DNA from: Effrenium voratum
Taxonomy: Eukaryota > Sar > Dinophyceae > Suessiales > Symbiodiniaceae
NCBI GenBank assembly: GCA_963377175.1
Contig: CAUJNA010003322.1
Location: 536,928 to 600,927 of the forward strand
Length of the DNA stretch: 64,000 bases
Direction: 5' to 3'
Made by a program: the position numbers and the translations under genes. The notes beneath the pieces were generated by a model that was given only the letters and a program-made list of their open reading frames with translations, ran no database searches and was not told the DNA's origin. Shown piece after piece: positions 12,400 to 25,272 of the stretch (positions are counted from its first letter, which is position 1; every line of letters begins with the position of its first letter).

Positions 12400-14640
12400 C
12401 TGATTCGCTGAGCTTACCGAGTGTATGGCTGCGCAAACGGTCAATGTGAGTTCACCGTTAGCATGTGCGATCTGCCAAGAGGGATTCCGAAGGGTTCCCC
12501 TATATGTGCCAAGGGTTTGGAAACACATAACTGACCGTGCTTGCTTGCGCAGCGAGGCGATCTCACGGGGCCCGCAACGAGAAGGGGAAATTTTTAAGTG
12601 TTCGAATTTTGTTTTGTTGCGTCGGGCTTGCCCAAGAAGACGTCAGTCCTTGTCACAGGGCCATTGCAGGAAAACACTTTCAGAACGGATCTACAAAGCC
12701 CCTAATATACGATGTATCTTTCTCTGCACTTGTGGGACGCAGAATGCTAGGGAACAGCATTGACAAGTCTGGACATTCAGTTGATCATGCTATTGGGCGG
12801 CGATTCGTCTCTCGACCTTGAAAAAGTGGTTTTCCAGGCATTTTATTTTCTCACGAGTTTTGCGCTTGCAGGATTCCACGTCGACTTGTGCGCATATCAG
12901 GGAATCCAGGTTTTTCGCAGCCATTGAGTGATTTCACGGCCAAAAGAAATCCTGACAGAACCCCACGCAGTCTGTCAGCCGGTGGTCAATTCAGACCTGC
13001 AAGGGCCTGCGCAGGACACGCGCGAGCGATTTTTACGGCTCGCGCGCCGCCGCCCCGCGTTCCGGAACGATGTTCTTGGCAAGATTACCTGCAATCAAAA
13101 CCCGCAGAAGAAGCCAAACATAAAGAAAGCCGGGGTGCTCCTGGAAATCAATTTCCACTTCTTCGGGATGCCCGCAAGCACACCCTTAGTCAGCAGTGGC
13201 TTGCAGCGATCGTCCCAGGCGCGCTTCGCAAATTGCTGGTGTCAAGTTCACGTGGCTCTTGTGCCTCAAGCTCTCAAGTTTCAGAGGCCATCTCTGGGAT
13301 TGTGGTTGGCCGATTTTGGGCGTGAACTTATGAAATTTCAGAACTGGCGCCCCCCGATTTTGTTTTTAGGCTTGTTGTGCTGTTTTTTGTTCTTTTTTTG
13401 GGGGGGGGGGGGCGCGTGAACTTTCGTGAACTTGCGTGAAAAAGACTCTAAACTACGGTGTTTTGGCGTGAACTTGCGTGAACTTTCGTGAACCTTGGAA
13501 TTCGCATGTTCGTTTGTTAAAAAAAACCTTTCGCGGCCAGCTGCGGGGGTTTCGCGGCCGATTTCCGGATATTCGCGGAATTGTGCGGCCATTTCTGCTC
13601 GCGCCCATGGTTTCACCCATTTCGCGGCCATGTGTTAAAACGGCGCACGCCCCCGTAAAAGACGTTTGTTCGCATGTCCAAGTTAACCCTTTGAAGCCTT
13701 CCACTCTCTTACATTAGTTCGGCCCGAATTCGCGCAAATGCTTCAACGCGATTATGACCTGTCCACGCATCCGTGAGGGGTTTGGAGTTGAAACTTCGTG
13801 AGTTAAACCCGTCCAGCGTGCGAACCCTTGAAAACCTCAAATGGCCGTGAAACCCGTTTCTAGAGATGAATGATTGCCCAATCGTGAGCAAATGAATAAT
13901 CACCGGGAATTGCGTAGCAATCCCTTGTTTTGAGCTGCGCCTTTTCGCAGAGTGAGAGTGGAAGGATTAGAAAAAGCGCCGACGGCCTGGGCGCTATCCA
14001 AGAAACAATGCGAGAGTTGTGATGGTTAGCGCCAAGAATCAAGTAACCTAAGCCTTCGCGAGTACTTGATGGCGGGTTATAATCTAACGGCAAATAGGCG
14101 GGCGAGTTGCTTCAGAAATCTTTGGAATGTCCGCGCGCCATTCTTTCTTAGGATTGGGTCAGTTGATCCCAAGACGCGCAAGCTATCAGGGCAGGTGTGC
14201 GAACTAACCTCCCTCCACCTCTCTCGCGCCCCCCTCCCTCCTGCCTGTTCTCGTTTTGTTGGCTGCTAAGGTCGCGCTTTAAAGGCATACTTGCGTCGCT
14301 CGCTTGCGCTCACAGCTTTGCACTCATGCAACTGAACTCGGCGCGCCCTATTCGACACTGCGTTCTCTACAAAGAAATAGATCCAGCTTGACAAGTGTTT
14401 GGCCTTGGAAATTGCAGCCGATTGCGGCCTAAACTGTCATTGCGCCGCGGCTCGGCTGAGATTTTTTGGAACCCAGCTGGCCCATCCATTACGCACAGCC
14501 GCCGAATAACGACCCTTTGGCGCAATCTGCAAGATCCCAAGAGTTTGCTACTCGACCGGCGCAAGCACAAAAGCGATACATTAGCGCCTCGGGCTCTAAA
14601 CTATGTAGTTTAGTGTCTTTTAGCCTCTCTTGGCATGTTG
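12400..14640. other. Unassigned insertion between retrotransposon halves
   Basis: No recognisable gene. It contains a G-homopolymer run near 13,398-13,411 and a short repeat family built on GTGAACTTGCGTGAACTTTC (13,412-13,495). Frames are short on both strands. Its position between two same-strand halves of a retrotransposon suggests a later insertion, but no target duplication is evident. Confidence 0.4.
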
Positions 14641-14670
14641 AGCTCTGACGGTTTAGCGGCGCCAAGAAAG

Positions 14671-16840
14671 CTATTCCATGGGTCCTTCTGGATCAGACCA
14701 TGGATCTGTGCTGGCTTGGCCGGTATGCGCCGGAGTCTGCTGCTCCTTTTGGATGTGCTGCCGAGGCCTGCGCGATGCAAGAAGCTGAGTGGCAATGGCC
14801 GCATTTGGCTTCTTGATTTCGGTGCTGGCATGTTCCTCGTCCTTGGCATTGACTCTGATGCCGAATCGGTTCTTCATGCGCATGAGGCAGATGGAGCGGT
14901 TGAAGGTGCGTGCTGTATGAGTAGCCTGGGCGTAGTTCATTCCGGGCAACCAGATCACCTTGTAGTTGTCGTCAGGGCCTTTGTTGTTTGTGGCTCGATG
15001 AAAATGCCGGGGGCACTCGTGCTGAGGATGCCGGTGAGGGCGAAGTGTGGGATCCGAAGGAACACGATGAAAATGTCCGCATCATGGCCTTCACAGCGCT
15101 TGCCCTCCGTGGAGATGAATTGCCTAGACCAGAGTTCAAACATGATCTGGTCGATGGTTTTGATCTACTGGGCAGCGCGTGTAAGTACACGACGTGCCAC
15201 AGTTCTTGGCTGCGCAGAGCTAGGTCGCGCACAGGGGAGGCAATGAATTGCTTCCAGTCGACTTGGATGCTGTTGCGGAAGGCCTGAATTTTGAGCTTCG
15301 AGCTTAGGCTGGCCCGCTGCTTGTACTCGGCGCACGGGGGAGGTCTCCAAGTTGAACCAGAGCACCGATGATGATGATTGGTTCGCCAGTCGCGATGTAC
15401 TTGGCAGGAAAGCTGAGCTTCTCGATCTGTCGTTGCGAGGGGAAATCCTCAGCTGGCAGGTTGGTAAGGAGCAAAGCCAGGGCGTTGGGACTCAGTGAGT
15501 GAGCAGCTTGAAGGAAGGGCGTGGCCATAATGCTGTTGCAAATTGCGATCCCGCGTCCGTCTGCAGCAACTGCAGCGAAGGGTATCTGTTCAACCAGTTT
15601 CTCGAAGTTGTCAACTAAGAGCTCCGGCAGTAGCTCAAGCGTCTCCGGGTCAACCTGGATTGGCGACACTGAAGTGAACGTCGACCGCCGGGTGACCTTC
15701 TTGTGTTTGTGGTTGGTGCTTGCCGCCCCGAACTTGGTTGTTGCTTGCTGTTGAATGTGGGCACTGAGTTCATCCGGTTGGATGAGTCTGAGCATGATGT
15801 GCGGCTTGCTGGCAAGTGTGTTCTGGACAGGAGCAAGGCCGAGCTTGTCGGTGATGAGCTGTGCTCTTCCCGCGACACCACGCTCCTGAAGAAGGGCAGC
15901 GAGCGATTGAAGGGCGTCGGGAAGCGAAGGCCCAAGGCCATAGACATTGCCCCTGAAGGGGGGTAGGCGCTGATGCCCCAGGAGGTCGTAGTGTAGGCTC
16001 GTGATGGATGTGCTTGAATCAAGAAGTGGAACGAGGAGAGGTGGAGAGCAATGGTGCCGCAGGAATGGTCATCCAGTTGGTCGTGGAGACGGTCGTAGTT
16101 CACAGAGTGGTGGGTAAACCTGGAGAGATCACTAATGATCTTTGCAAGTCGTTCTGCTTCAAGGTGTTTGTGGTGCGTGAGGCCGTCAAAGATGGTCCAG
16201 TGAAGCATCTGGTCGATGAGATTACCGCCCAGCAGGATCCAGTGCCTGGCTGATGCACGTGACAGTGTGAAAGTCAGTCGATGGAAGAAGGGCCTGGCTG
16301 CCGTCAAGCAGTGCTTGTGCAGTGATGGGGTGGATGTTGAGGTTGTGGTGGTTGTCGTCAAGGTTGTGAAGAGAACCGAGGATGTTGGAGAATGGCCAGA
16401 TGGTTGAGTCCTGGTCCCAGCTCCAAAGGAGTGGAGAAGGGTACCAGTGGGTGTAGTCGTAGTTGTTGTGATTGAGAAAGAGCGCCAAGCTCGGTCGTCA
16501 ACTCCAATGAGGTTGTACTGCTCATCATAGACGAAGTTGTGTTCGCAACCCTGCTGGCGGAGTGCGAGAAATGGGAAGGTGCCAGGCTTGATCCGGGAGC
16601 GTAGGGTGTCCTCGCCGTGGTGGATAGTGATGCTGATGTCGTCCTGGGGTGGAGCAATACGCATTCTTTTGGTGACTGTGTGGAGGACATCCTTCTCAAT
16701 TGAGGCTGCGGATCCGGCTGGCCAAGTTCGTTGATGAAGCAGCGCTTGAATCCCCATCCATTGTTGATGCGCTCTGCGAGAAGGACTGCGTGGGCTGGAA
16801 TGGCGCATTGCGAGGGCAGCTGCAGTGACAGGCCCTCATC
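14671..16840 (-). pseudogene. Retrotransposon polyprotein middle region
   Basis: Several minus-strand frames follow the methyltransferase. One has DDHSCGTIALHLSSFHFL near 16,080-16,040, a His/Cys pattern of the kind seen in Ulp1-like cysteine proteases, though this is only suggestive. Another (15,795-15,304) has PIQVDPETLELLPELL and GEPIIIIGALVQLGDL. Further on are DWKQFIASPVRDLALRSQEL, IFIVFLRIPHFALTG and a frame with VIWLPGMNYAQATHTARTF. Frame changes occur every 200-500 bp. These segments look like one decayed polyprotein. No function beyond belonging to the element is claimed. Confidence 0.5.
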
Positions 16841-18140
16841 GGTCATGACCTCATTGATCGTTCGGCTGTTGGGGCGCGCCGCTGCGAATTGCGAGAGCAG
16901 CTCGCGCTGGTAGTTCCTGAGGATGATGGCAGGCGTGAGAACTGTGTCTCTGGCCGTCGCTTTGGCAAAGTTGCACCAGAGCTGTGCGTAGATCCAAATG
17001 GGTGATGCGATGAGGCCGAGTAGGCAGAGGTCTGATTTGAGGTCGTCAGAGTAGGTGATCGATGATGGCACCCCAAGGAGGAGCGCGACCTTGCGTGGAT
17101 GAAGGAACCTGTATTTGCCGCTGTTGGGCGAGTGGATGTAGAAACCGAAGCGAGTGCGTGCTGAAGCCCAACTAGCGGCACGCACGTGGGCACCCTGAGA
17201 GTGCGTTGGAGTATGAATGAAGGAAGGCATCTGCTTTGTGCTGAAGGCCAAGCCCTTGTCGGTCTCGGCCGTATTCTGGGTTGGAGTAGGTACTGAGCTC
17301 GAAGTCAGAGCGCTCGAGCAATCGTTCATCTTCTGCAGCCAAGTGACCCCAATCCTGAAGGATATCCTGGATGATGTCATAGTCCGTGTTCTTTGGCCAG
17401 GGCGTGATGCCCTCCGTCAGCCAAGCAGAGCCCACCAGCGGTTTCGTTTGTTCGGCCATTTGTCGGCCAACTCGAGATTGATACTGCAGACCTCCCAATT
17501 CATTACAGCTGCAAGCTGATGAAGTGAGCGCTGCGTTGGGCACGCACTCGCAGATTGCAGCCTGGCATTGGGTGTAATAAATGATCCTCAATCCAGCATG
17601 GAAGGCCGCTGAGCTGGCCATCCCCCGGCATTGGCCCTGGGCCGCAAAAGGTTGACATGGAAATCCAAAAGCTGCCGTGTGGGCGAAGCCCTGAGTGAAC
17701 CTGTGGATACGTTCCGACGCTTTGGGATCTGTGATATCCAACTGCAGCACGGGGGTGCCCGAGTTCTTCCGAAGATGTGCGATGGATGTGGGGTTGTTGT
17801 CCATGCTGGCCGACGCACGTGCTCCGAAATAAGCGGCTCCAACACCCATTCCACCGAAGCCTGCACATAGCTCAAGAATGCGGGGTTCGAGCGTTGTGGG
17901 CTGGAAGCTTGACGAGGTCCGCCAACTGTTGGGCCCAACCGACAGTGTGAGAGGCGCTTGGCATTGCACCTGCATATTGTAGGTGGTGATTGCACCCAGC
18001 GGTAAGCGATTGCTTAGCACGATGATGTCCAAGCCGTCATGCAACTGCTTTGCCAGAAATCCACCTGAACCGCGCCCGAGGACCTTCATGACGATGTCGA
18101 TACCGTCCCCATGCAGCATGTAACCCAAAAATGGAGCCAT
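16840..18140 (-). pseudogene. Cytosine-C5 DNA methyltransferase, retrotransposon-borne
   Basis: The enzyme family transfers a methyl group from S-adenosylmethionine to cytosine C5 in DNA. A 322-residue frame starting at 18,140 shows motif I as LCAGFGGMGVGAA (about 17,870-17,830), an acidic SAM-contact segment SMDNNP, motif IV as FGFPCQPFAAQG with the catalytic Cys present (about 17,670-17,635), and a motif VI-like AAICECV. After a frameshift near 17,190 the C-terminal part continues with YRFLHPRKVALLLGVPSSI and a YAQLW stretch. The order matches bacterial Dcm-type enzymes. The remaining motif order looks complete, but the frameshift probably inactivates it. The start is the first ATG of the open frame; a longer N-terminus is possible. 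Confidence 0.75.
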
Positions 18141-18149
18141 GTTGCGGAA

Positions 18150-19000
18150 AGCCTAGGAGGTGTGCTACGAGGCCGCAGCTTCCTTTTGGGCACCACTGTC
18201 CTTTCCAAACGTTTCTAAGTGTTTGGTCAGCTGATGTCGGCTGATAACATGCATCAGTAGGTCTGAATTGTCACAATGGAAATGTAGTGAGTCAAATTCA
18301 AAAAGTTTGAAATGAAATGAGCCTTTAAAAAAGTCCGAACACATATGCGTGATATTTGCAGTTTAATTAAAGCTCTTGCTCCGGCTGGCCCGGAAACGGG
18401 AGACCCATGTAGAGGACCGAAAAGGCCTCGCCTCGCAATCCCCTCCCCTCCCACCTTCTCCACCCCACTCCGCTCCACTCCACTCCACTCCACCCCACTC
18501 CACTCCACTCCACACTTCACTCCGATCCACTCACAGAAGAGGCAAAGGGGTCGGCGGACATGTTTGCAAAACAGATGGCACATTTTTTGACCCCCCCCCC
18601 GGATACCCCCACATTTTTCGAGCTAGTAGATGGCACAATTCGCCGGATAATTGAAGATATGTGCCAACTGACCTAAAAATGTACGTCGTAAATGTCCCAT
18701 CTCTCTGCCGGGTAGAGTAAACGGCTTCCAACATAGCTTGCTTCCGCGAAAGGAAACCCCTGCATCGCGAACGCGTGCAAAAGCGTTTCCAAAAACATCG
18801 CTCCGCGAAAGGGCTACTTGTGCATTCAGACGGCGTTTGGGGCAGGAAGCGCCTGGGCCGTGCGAAAGTATACAATTGCCCGCGCGTGTGCGCAGCCTGT
18901 TCGCCAGTTTCGAAAATGCGGGGGGATTTGCGCGACGGCTCCGTGAAAGTTTTGCGAATGCTCTGCGAAAGGCGCGAGTCTAGGATCTAAGGGGGTGGCC
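18150..19000. other. Host sequence, with TCCAC pentamer repeat
   Basis: No gene is recognised. A CTCCACTCCACTCCACC pentamer tract covers about 18,440-18,525. The 11-mer GGGGTCGGCGG occurs at 18,547-18,557 and is shared with junctions elsewhere in the window. Runs of GCGAAAG-type words appear from 18,760 onward. Confidence 0.5.
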
Positions 19001-19069
19001 TCTTCTGCTCATGGTTCTTATACTGAAAAGACGCCCGTTTGGAAAAGTTGCCCTTTAAGGCCGGAGCTA

Positions 19070-19740
19070 CCAAGTGTGCTTGGTGTAGCGCCGCGAAAGC
19101 GCTGCGAAAGGGCTGATGCAAAACAAGCCGCCGCGAAACGAAAATACGCACGCGCGAAAGCTTCGCGAAGGCTCCGCGAAGGAGAGCTATGAGGGTAACC
19201 AAATCTCGATCTGTTTTGAGCGCTGCTCAGGTGAGATTTAGTGGCATGCGCGGTGCGTTCCGCAGGCCGGCGCAGCTTTCGTGGCAGGCGCAGCGCTTTC
19301 TCAAGGTTAGGTACAGATTTTGTGGCAGCCGCAACACTTTCACAAGGTGAGGTTTGCAAGGCCATACTGCTTGCGACCGCAATTGCAACTTTCACGGCCA
19401 TGTGGGATTTTCGGGGCCACGCCGCATTTTCGCAGGTTGTCGCGGATCTCCACGGTCAAGTAAAGGATTTCTTTTCAGACCTTTCACAGCACGCGCGGGC
19501 AGACGGGCAGACGCGGTCAGACGGTATTTTCGCGGCGTCCCGCCCAAGCGGGCTTCGACCTTGATAATTGCGATCAGCTTTGTGGCAGGCGCAGCGCTTT
19601 CGCAAGGCCAGGGAGCGTTCGCTTTCGGCAGTCGCAGTGCTGTCAGGCGCAGATTCCGCGGCAGGCGCAGCGCTTTCGCGAGGACAGGCTTTCGCAAGGT
19701 CAGTTACAGATTGGGCGGCGCCAGGCGCAGCGGCGAGAGA
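19070..19740. repeat. GCGAAAG / GGCAGGCGCAGCGCTTTCGC interspersed repeat
   Basis: About eight imperfect copies of a roughly 40-bp unit with GTGGCAGGCGCAGCGCTTTC followed by GCAAGGTCAG and ACAGATTTTG. The reverse-complement form of the same unit forms another cluster at about 59,610-59,900. Confidence 0.75.
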
Positions 19741-21780
19741 CAGAGGGCGGGTAGATAGATCTCTGTATGTGTACATATGTATAGACCTGGGTGGGTGGAT
19801 GCATGGATGGGTGGATGTATAAGATAAGTACCTAAACCTAGATGGATAGTAGCTAGGTAGGCAGGTAGGTGTGTAGTTAAGAGAGTTTAGATTGGATTGC
19901 TACGCTTATCTCAGTCTACTTTGATGTCGATGCTGTCGAGTCCGTGCTGTTCGGAAGGAAGGGCGGCTCGGCGTGGGCAGGTTACGCACGGACTGGCCGG
20001 GCGAATTTCGCAGAAAGAGTTGCTTTGCAGGGCGTCGTGTGTGCCTCTGGCCACTTTGCAGTGGTCGTGGATAGCAGCTGATGCTTGCACTCGTACGCCT
20101 GCTGCCACGCTGCTGGTTCTGTTCGCTTGGTTTTTCCCAACGCTTGGCCGTTGGCCGCTTTTATTTAGTCGTTTGGGTGTTTGGCAAATCATGGCATTAG
20201 CCATGCGCACATGGAAACCACGCGCGAGGCTTGGCATCGCAGGCGGCTTTGCTGAGCGTGGTGTGTGTGTGTGTTGACAGCCAGAAACTTGTCGGCGCGT
20301 GGCCGTGGCGCAGTGGCTGAAAGCATGGAGAGATAATTGAAATGTCTGGCGCCGCCGCAGGGGAAGGCAGGGGAGCTGCTCATCCTCTTGCGCAAGCCGC
20401 TTGCCTTTTGGCACGCTTCGCACAAAGGGGGCAAGCTAACTGCCGCAATTACTTTCTGGCGGCGAGGGTGCTGCCTGTGGAGGCTATTGGTGGCCTGACG
20501 TCGCACGTTTGCTTCGCCCAGTTGCGTCCGTTCTTGCGTTGTCTTGGGCGCAAGCTCAACTGGGCCTGCTACAACTTTTTGCAGCGGCGCTTGAATTTGC
20601 GTCGCAGAGGGATGGGCCCAACGATCTTTGGCGTGTTCTTTCAAAGCGAAGCCGAGCGGCAGCGGCGTGCCTTGCGCCCGCATCTTGCTGCTGCCGACCT
20701 GCGGGCGCACTTCTAAGAGGAGTTCTTGCCGTCGCCCTCCGCGGAAAATCGTGAGGATCTTCGCTCCGACGAATTTCGGTTCGCCCTGAGAAAACTCCAG
20801 GGAAATATTAAAAGATCTTGGGCGAAGGAGCCGTGCCCAGAGTCGGACGTGCCCTTTGTTACGCAGCGCGACACGGCCGGAGGACGCTCCTGCTGGTTCA
20901 CACACTGCTCGCGCCGATGGCCCGCCGCCGCGGCAGCTTCGGCACAGTTCAGCCAGCCCAGGCTCAGATGGCTGGCTGCAGGATTCTGAGCCAGTTGAGC
21001 GCGTGCTGCCTGGAGCGCACGAACGCTGCGGGGTGTTCGCTCCGCGTGCGCTTCGGCCAAGTGTGCGGCCCGCCAAACAGCAGTTGTCAGCCGAGCGAAA
21101 AGGAGAAAAAGGCACGGGGGCGGGATGCCGGGCGCGCAAACCAATCGGAGCCTTGCCCTAGATACTCTCACTTTCTGTGTTAAAATGAGCGCTGATGCGT
21201 GGAGCCGCCGTGGGGTCGAAGCCGCACCTCTCTTCAAACCAGGGTCCAGTTTACACACATGCATGGGCGCGGTTTGCCCAACTTGTGAAGAAGATTTTGC
21301 AGCACGGCAGTCAAGCGAGCTCCATGTTGCGCATGATCTTGGCACACCAGCGCCTGCCAGCAGCCAGACAAACGCAAAAACAAGTGCTGCAATGAATTAG
21401 CTCGCGCTGAAGGATCGCTCGGTGGCTGTCGAGCTCAAGCAACAGGCGCGTGCGTACTTGGAGGAGCTGCGTGGCAACGATTCTGCAGTTATTGGCTTGT
21501 CAAAACAGGACATGTTCCGGTAGAAACCGCCATGCCTTTTGCAGCGTTTTGGCTGAGAAAGCTCAGAATGCATGACGCCTGTAGACGGATTTAAGACATG
21601 CTATGACCTCAGCGTGGGGAATGTTTGGTAGGGCAAGTTGCGCAAGCTTCTTGTGTTGAGGAGCAGTGGTGGCTTGACGTTGTGAGGCGGGTTTGGTGTA
21701 TTGAGTTTCTCTTTGCGCCGCAGCTTCCGACGTCAATGTAACACTCAGTGGATATTTACACACTTACGCGCCCAACCCGT
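19741..21780. other. Host sequence without recognisable gene
   Basis: Overlapping frames on both strands up to 316 codons occur in GC-rich sequence, but they overlap each other and show no conserved motif. A GTGTGTGTGTG run lies near 20,262-20,275. I see no reliable gene. Confidence 0.45.
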
Positions 21781-21784
21781 TGAA

Positions 21785-22215
21785 CTCCTCCATATATGTC
21801 TATATAGATCTATGTATCTATAAATATTCATATGTACGCGTAGCTCATGTTCCCCATTTCGGGGTTCCCTTTGAAGTGGAGGGGGATGTATTTTAGGATG
21901 TTTCGTTTCTTTTTGAGATGTTTTCGCTTTTGTCTCCTTGGCTTCTTGGCTTTTCGGCTTCTTGGCTTTTCGGCTTCTTGGCTTCTTGCCTTCTTGGCTT
22001 TTCAGCTTCTTGTTGGTTTACGCGGCTTTTGGTGGCTTTTTGGCTTTGGCTTTTCGCATCCTCTTCATTCCCAGTTCAATCCAGGTGGCTTTTGCAGCTT
22101 TTCGCTGGTTTATGCGACTTTTGATTTTGCCTTTTGCGTCCTCTGCTTTCCAGTTCCTCTACGGTTTATCGATTTGTGGCTTTGGCTTCCCGAATCCTCA
22201 GCATCACCAGTCCCT
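21785..22215. repeat. AT-rich tract followed by CTTCTTGGCTTTTCGG repeat
   Basis: Positions 21,785-21,840 are TATA-rich. Positions 21,935-22,110 repeat the words CTTCTTGGCTTTTCGG and TGGCTTTT in short tandem form. The Phe/Leu/Trp-rich frames across it reflect this repetition. Confidence 0.6.
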
Positions 22216-23540
22216 CCCTATTTGAATCATCACTTCCTTGAACACAATGGGGGGGGTCTGCCCCCCCCCCCCCGTGCCCAAGCGTAAAACATGATATTTT
22301 ATGTAACTAATGTAATCCATGTAGGTTTGTATGCGCTTCTTCGAACATCATAGGGGAAGCCACCCCCGCCAACCCTCCCGCTGCTTTTTATACTGTAGCG
22401 TACCCTTTCTTGAATCATCGCGCCCCTATTTGAACCATCACTTCCTTGAACATCATGGGGGGGGGCCTGCTGCCCCCCCAAGTCAATATGTATTCGAGCA
22501 TCCAGTTTCGCAAGAAAACGCTGTAAATTACGATTTTTTACGTAATCTATGTAATCTATGTAATCTATGTATGTTTGTATGTATGCACTTCTTCGAACAT
22601 CATACCCCCGGCAACCCTCCCGTTGCTTTGCTATTCTATCGCATCCTTTCCTGGAACATCGCAGCGCCCCTATTTGAATCGTCGCTTCCTTGAACATCAT
22701 GGGGGGGGGGCGACAACTCAACCCCCCGCCACTTTTCAAATTTTCTCAGAGATGCAATTGCACCCCCTGTTTGAATCATCACTTCCTCAAACATCATGGG
22801 GGGGAAGCTGCCCCCCCCCCCCCAAACCCCCGCCGCTTTGTAGACATTTTGCAGAGACTAGATTGCACCCCTATTCGAGTCATCATTGTTTCGAGCATCC
22901 AATTCCTTGAGAGAATGCTGCAAAATTCAGTATTTTATGTAATCTATGTAATCTATGTAATCTATGTATGTTTGTACGTATGCACTTCAAAGAGAGAAAG
23001 CCACCCCCGCCAACCCCCCCGCTGCTTTTTATATTCTACCGCACCCCTTCTTGAATCATCGCCCCCCCCTTTTTTAATCATCACTTCTTCGAACATCATG
23101 GGACCCCCCAACCCCCCAGCTACTTTTTAGACATTTTGCAGACATACATTGCACCCCTATTCGAGTCAAACTTGGCGAGAGAATGCTGTAAAAGACATTT
23201 TTTTGTAATCTATATAATCTATGCATGTTTGTATGTATGCGCTTCTTCGAACATCCACCCCCGCCAACCCTCCCGCTGCTTTTTATATTGTAGCGTACCC
23301 TTTCTTGAATCATTGCGCCCCTATTTGAACCATCACTTCCTTGAACATCACTTCCGCCCCCGCAGCCCCCTGCTGCTTGTTGGATTTTTTGCACAGATTA
23401 AATTGCACCCCTGTTCGAATCATCACTTCTGCAAACCCGGCTACTTTTTAGATTTTCTCTGCAGCGAGCGAAACGCTCCTTATTTGAATCATCACTGTTT
23501 CGGCCCCGTCAACTCGCCAGCTACTTTTTAGATTTTGTTA
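22215..23540. repeat. Minisatellite with TTGAATCATCACTTCCTTGA core
   Basis: At least six units share TTTGAATCATCACTTCCTTG, AACATCATGGGGGGG, a poly-C run with CCCCCGCCGCTTTTTAGA, and CATTTTGCAGAGA...TTGCACCCC. A second element recurs between them (TGTAATCTATGTAATCTATG followed by TTTGTATGTATGCGCTTCTT, then CACCCCCGCCAACCCTCCCG). Unit length varies from about 100 to 400 bp. Confidence 0.8.
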
Positions 23541-23544
23541 CCCA

Positions 23545-24785
23545 CGGTTTGTTGGTGAAGCTGGGGGTGTTAGTTGGACATGCGGGGGGTGTTGAAAACG
23601 ATGCTGGTCATGTTGACGGGCCAGTGTAAAATACGTAAAATGTGCGAGAAAATGCTGTAAAATACGGCATTTTACTGGCCGGGAGGAAAAACGGAAAAAC
23701 GTCAAACAAGAACGAAAACAATCCCCCACATAAATCCGCACCCAGTTGAAATTGCCACGGGCTAAGGAAGCCTGGCTTTCAGATAAAATTCTAATTTCAT
23801 TATGGTTTTTGCGAGGAGGTTCGTAAAGGTGCTCTTTGAGGAGCCTTTAGGGGAGTTTCGCAATAAGCCGAGCAAGGGCCCTTTGCAGGCTCATCGAATA
23901 TCTAGTTCGATAGTGTCCTTAGAGCTGGGTGGACATTCTTCTGTCCAGCTCGGTGTAGCAAAAAAGCAGTTGTTCGGGAATTTGGAAGAAAACTGCTAAC
24001 TAATCCAAACAATTGGAAACAACCGCGCGCAACTGCGAGGATAGGTGTTGGTTTTGCAAAAAGCCGTGTTGGTGGGGTTCCCAATGTTTGTTTGTATGTA
24101 TCTGATTGTCTTCGCTCAGAGTTTGTTGCGCTTCGCTCAACTCAACAACTTGAGGGTTTTCAGTGCTGACAGTCCCGCTTTTACTGGCATGCGCCCCAGA
24201 TAGCAGGAGTGTGTTGTGAGCCAACTGCTTCCTTTGGCCAGCATCCATTTCCCTGGCCAAACTCAAAGCTTACTGGCGTTGCCGGGCGTCGGCTGTAGCG
24301 CTGAAATAAACAGGCCTGAACGACCAGTGAATCTCACCCAAGCTTGCTGCAGCAAAGGCGTTGTTTTCTACGCAGAACAAGCAAAAACATTAGCGTCAGG
24401 CAGAACTGCTGCCGTATTATACAAAGTATCTTCCGGCAACACGGCAGCGGCTACGCAGCGTACCAAGAGCCTGTCCCTTCAATGTACAGCTGTCGTTTCC
24501 GGCGACACAGCAGTGGCTACAGGACAAAAAGCGTAACGCTGCATCTTTGCGCAGAACAAGCAGGAAGAAAGAGTGCCGCAGTACCCAGCAGTGCTGCCCA
24601 ACAACAGAAACGCAGCAGATTTTTCCCCCGCAACAGTGATCCTTCGCACCAAGGCGCTTGGCCTCAAACCTAGTTGTGTTGAGTTGCTTCAAACGGCAGA
24701 AGAGAGGGCCTTGGCGATCACACCCCCGGAGCATACTCCCGAATCACACCCTTCCAAAACGTACGGCGTAACCTGCTACTCTTCT
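23545..24785. other. Host sequence without recognisable gene
   Basis: Short frames only. Near 24,430-24,600 the word TTCCGGCGACACAGCAG recurs, and related copies lie at about 25,955-26,240, so a dispersed repeat of roughly 100 bp is present on both sides of the triplet block. Confidence 0.45.
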
Positions 24786-24789
24786 TCTA

Positions 24790-25046
24790 CACCTTGCGTT
24801 GCTCAACCACCACTAGCGCTCTATTACTACGACTACTTCCATCCACTACTACTTCTACCACTATTACGAACACTACTACTACTACTACTACTCCCACTAC
24901 CACTACCACTACTATCACTACTAATACTAGCGCTACTGCTACAATTACTGCCACTACTACCAGCACTCCTACCACTACCACTACCACTACTACTACTACT
25001 TCTTCTACTATTACTCATACCACTGCCACTACCACTACCACTACTG

Positions 25047-25098
<52 letters not shown>

Positions 25099-25231
25099 CA
25101 TTACTACTACCGCCACTACCGCCACCACTGCCACCACCACCACTTCTAGTACTACTACTACTACTACTACTACTACTATTAGTACTACTACTACTACCAC
25201 TACTGCAATTACTACTACCGCTACTACTACT

Positions 25232-25272
<41 letters not shown>

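Larger units (their letters stand above)
8384..18140 (-). mobile_element. Decayed non-LTR retrotransposon carrying a DNA methyltransferase (composite)
   Basis: All recognisable pieces lie on the minus strand in a plausible polyprotein order: cytosine methyltransferase (18,140 to about 16,840), uncharacterised middle domains (to about 14,670), then an endonuclease C-terminal part (from about 12,390), reverse transcriptase, zinc knuckle, RNase H and a C-terminal tail (to 8,384). About 2.2 kb at 12,400-14,640 does not match this pattern and looks inserted. Capture of cytosine methyltransferases by retrotransposons has been reported in Symbiodinium. Whether both halves belong to one insertion or to two adjacent ones is inferred only from orientation and order. 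Frameshifts and stops throughout make it inactive. Confidence 0.65.

Noticed and set aside
20189..21345. Minus-strand ORFs of 316 and 210 codons
   Set aside because: GC-rich, overlapping each other and plus-strand frames, without motif; likely chance.
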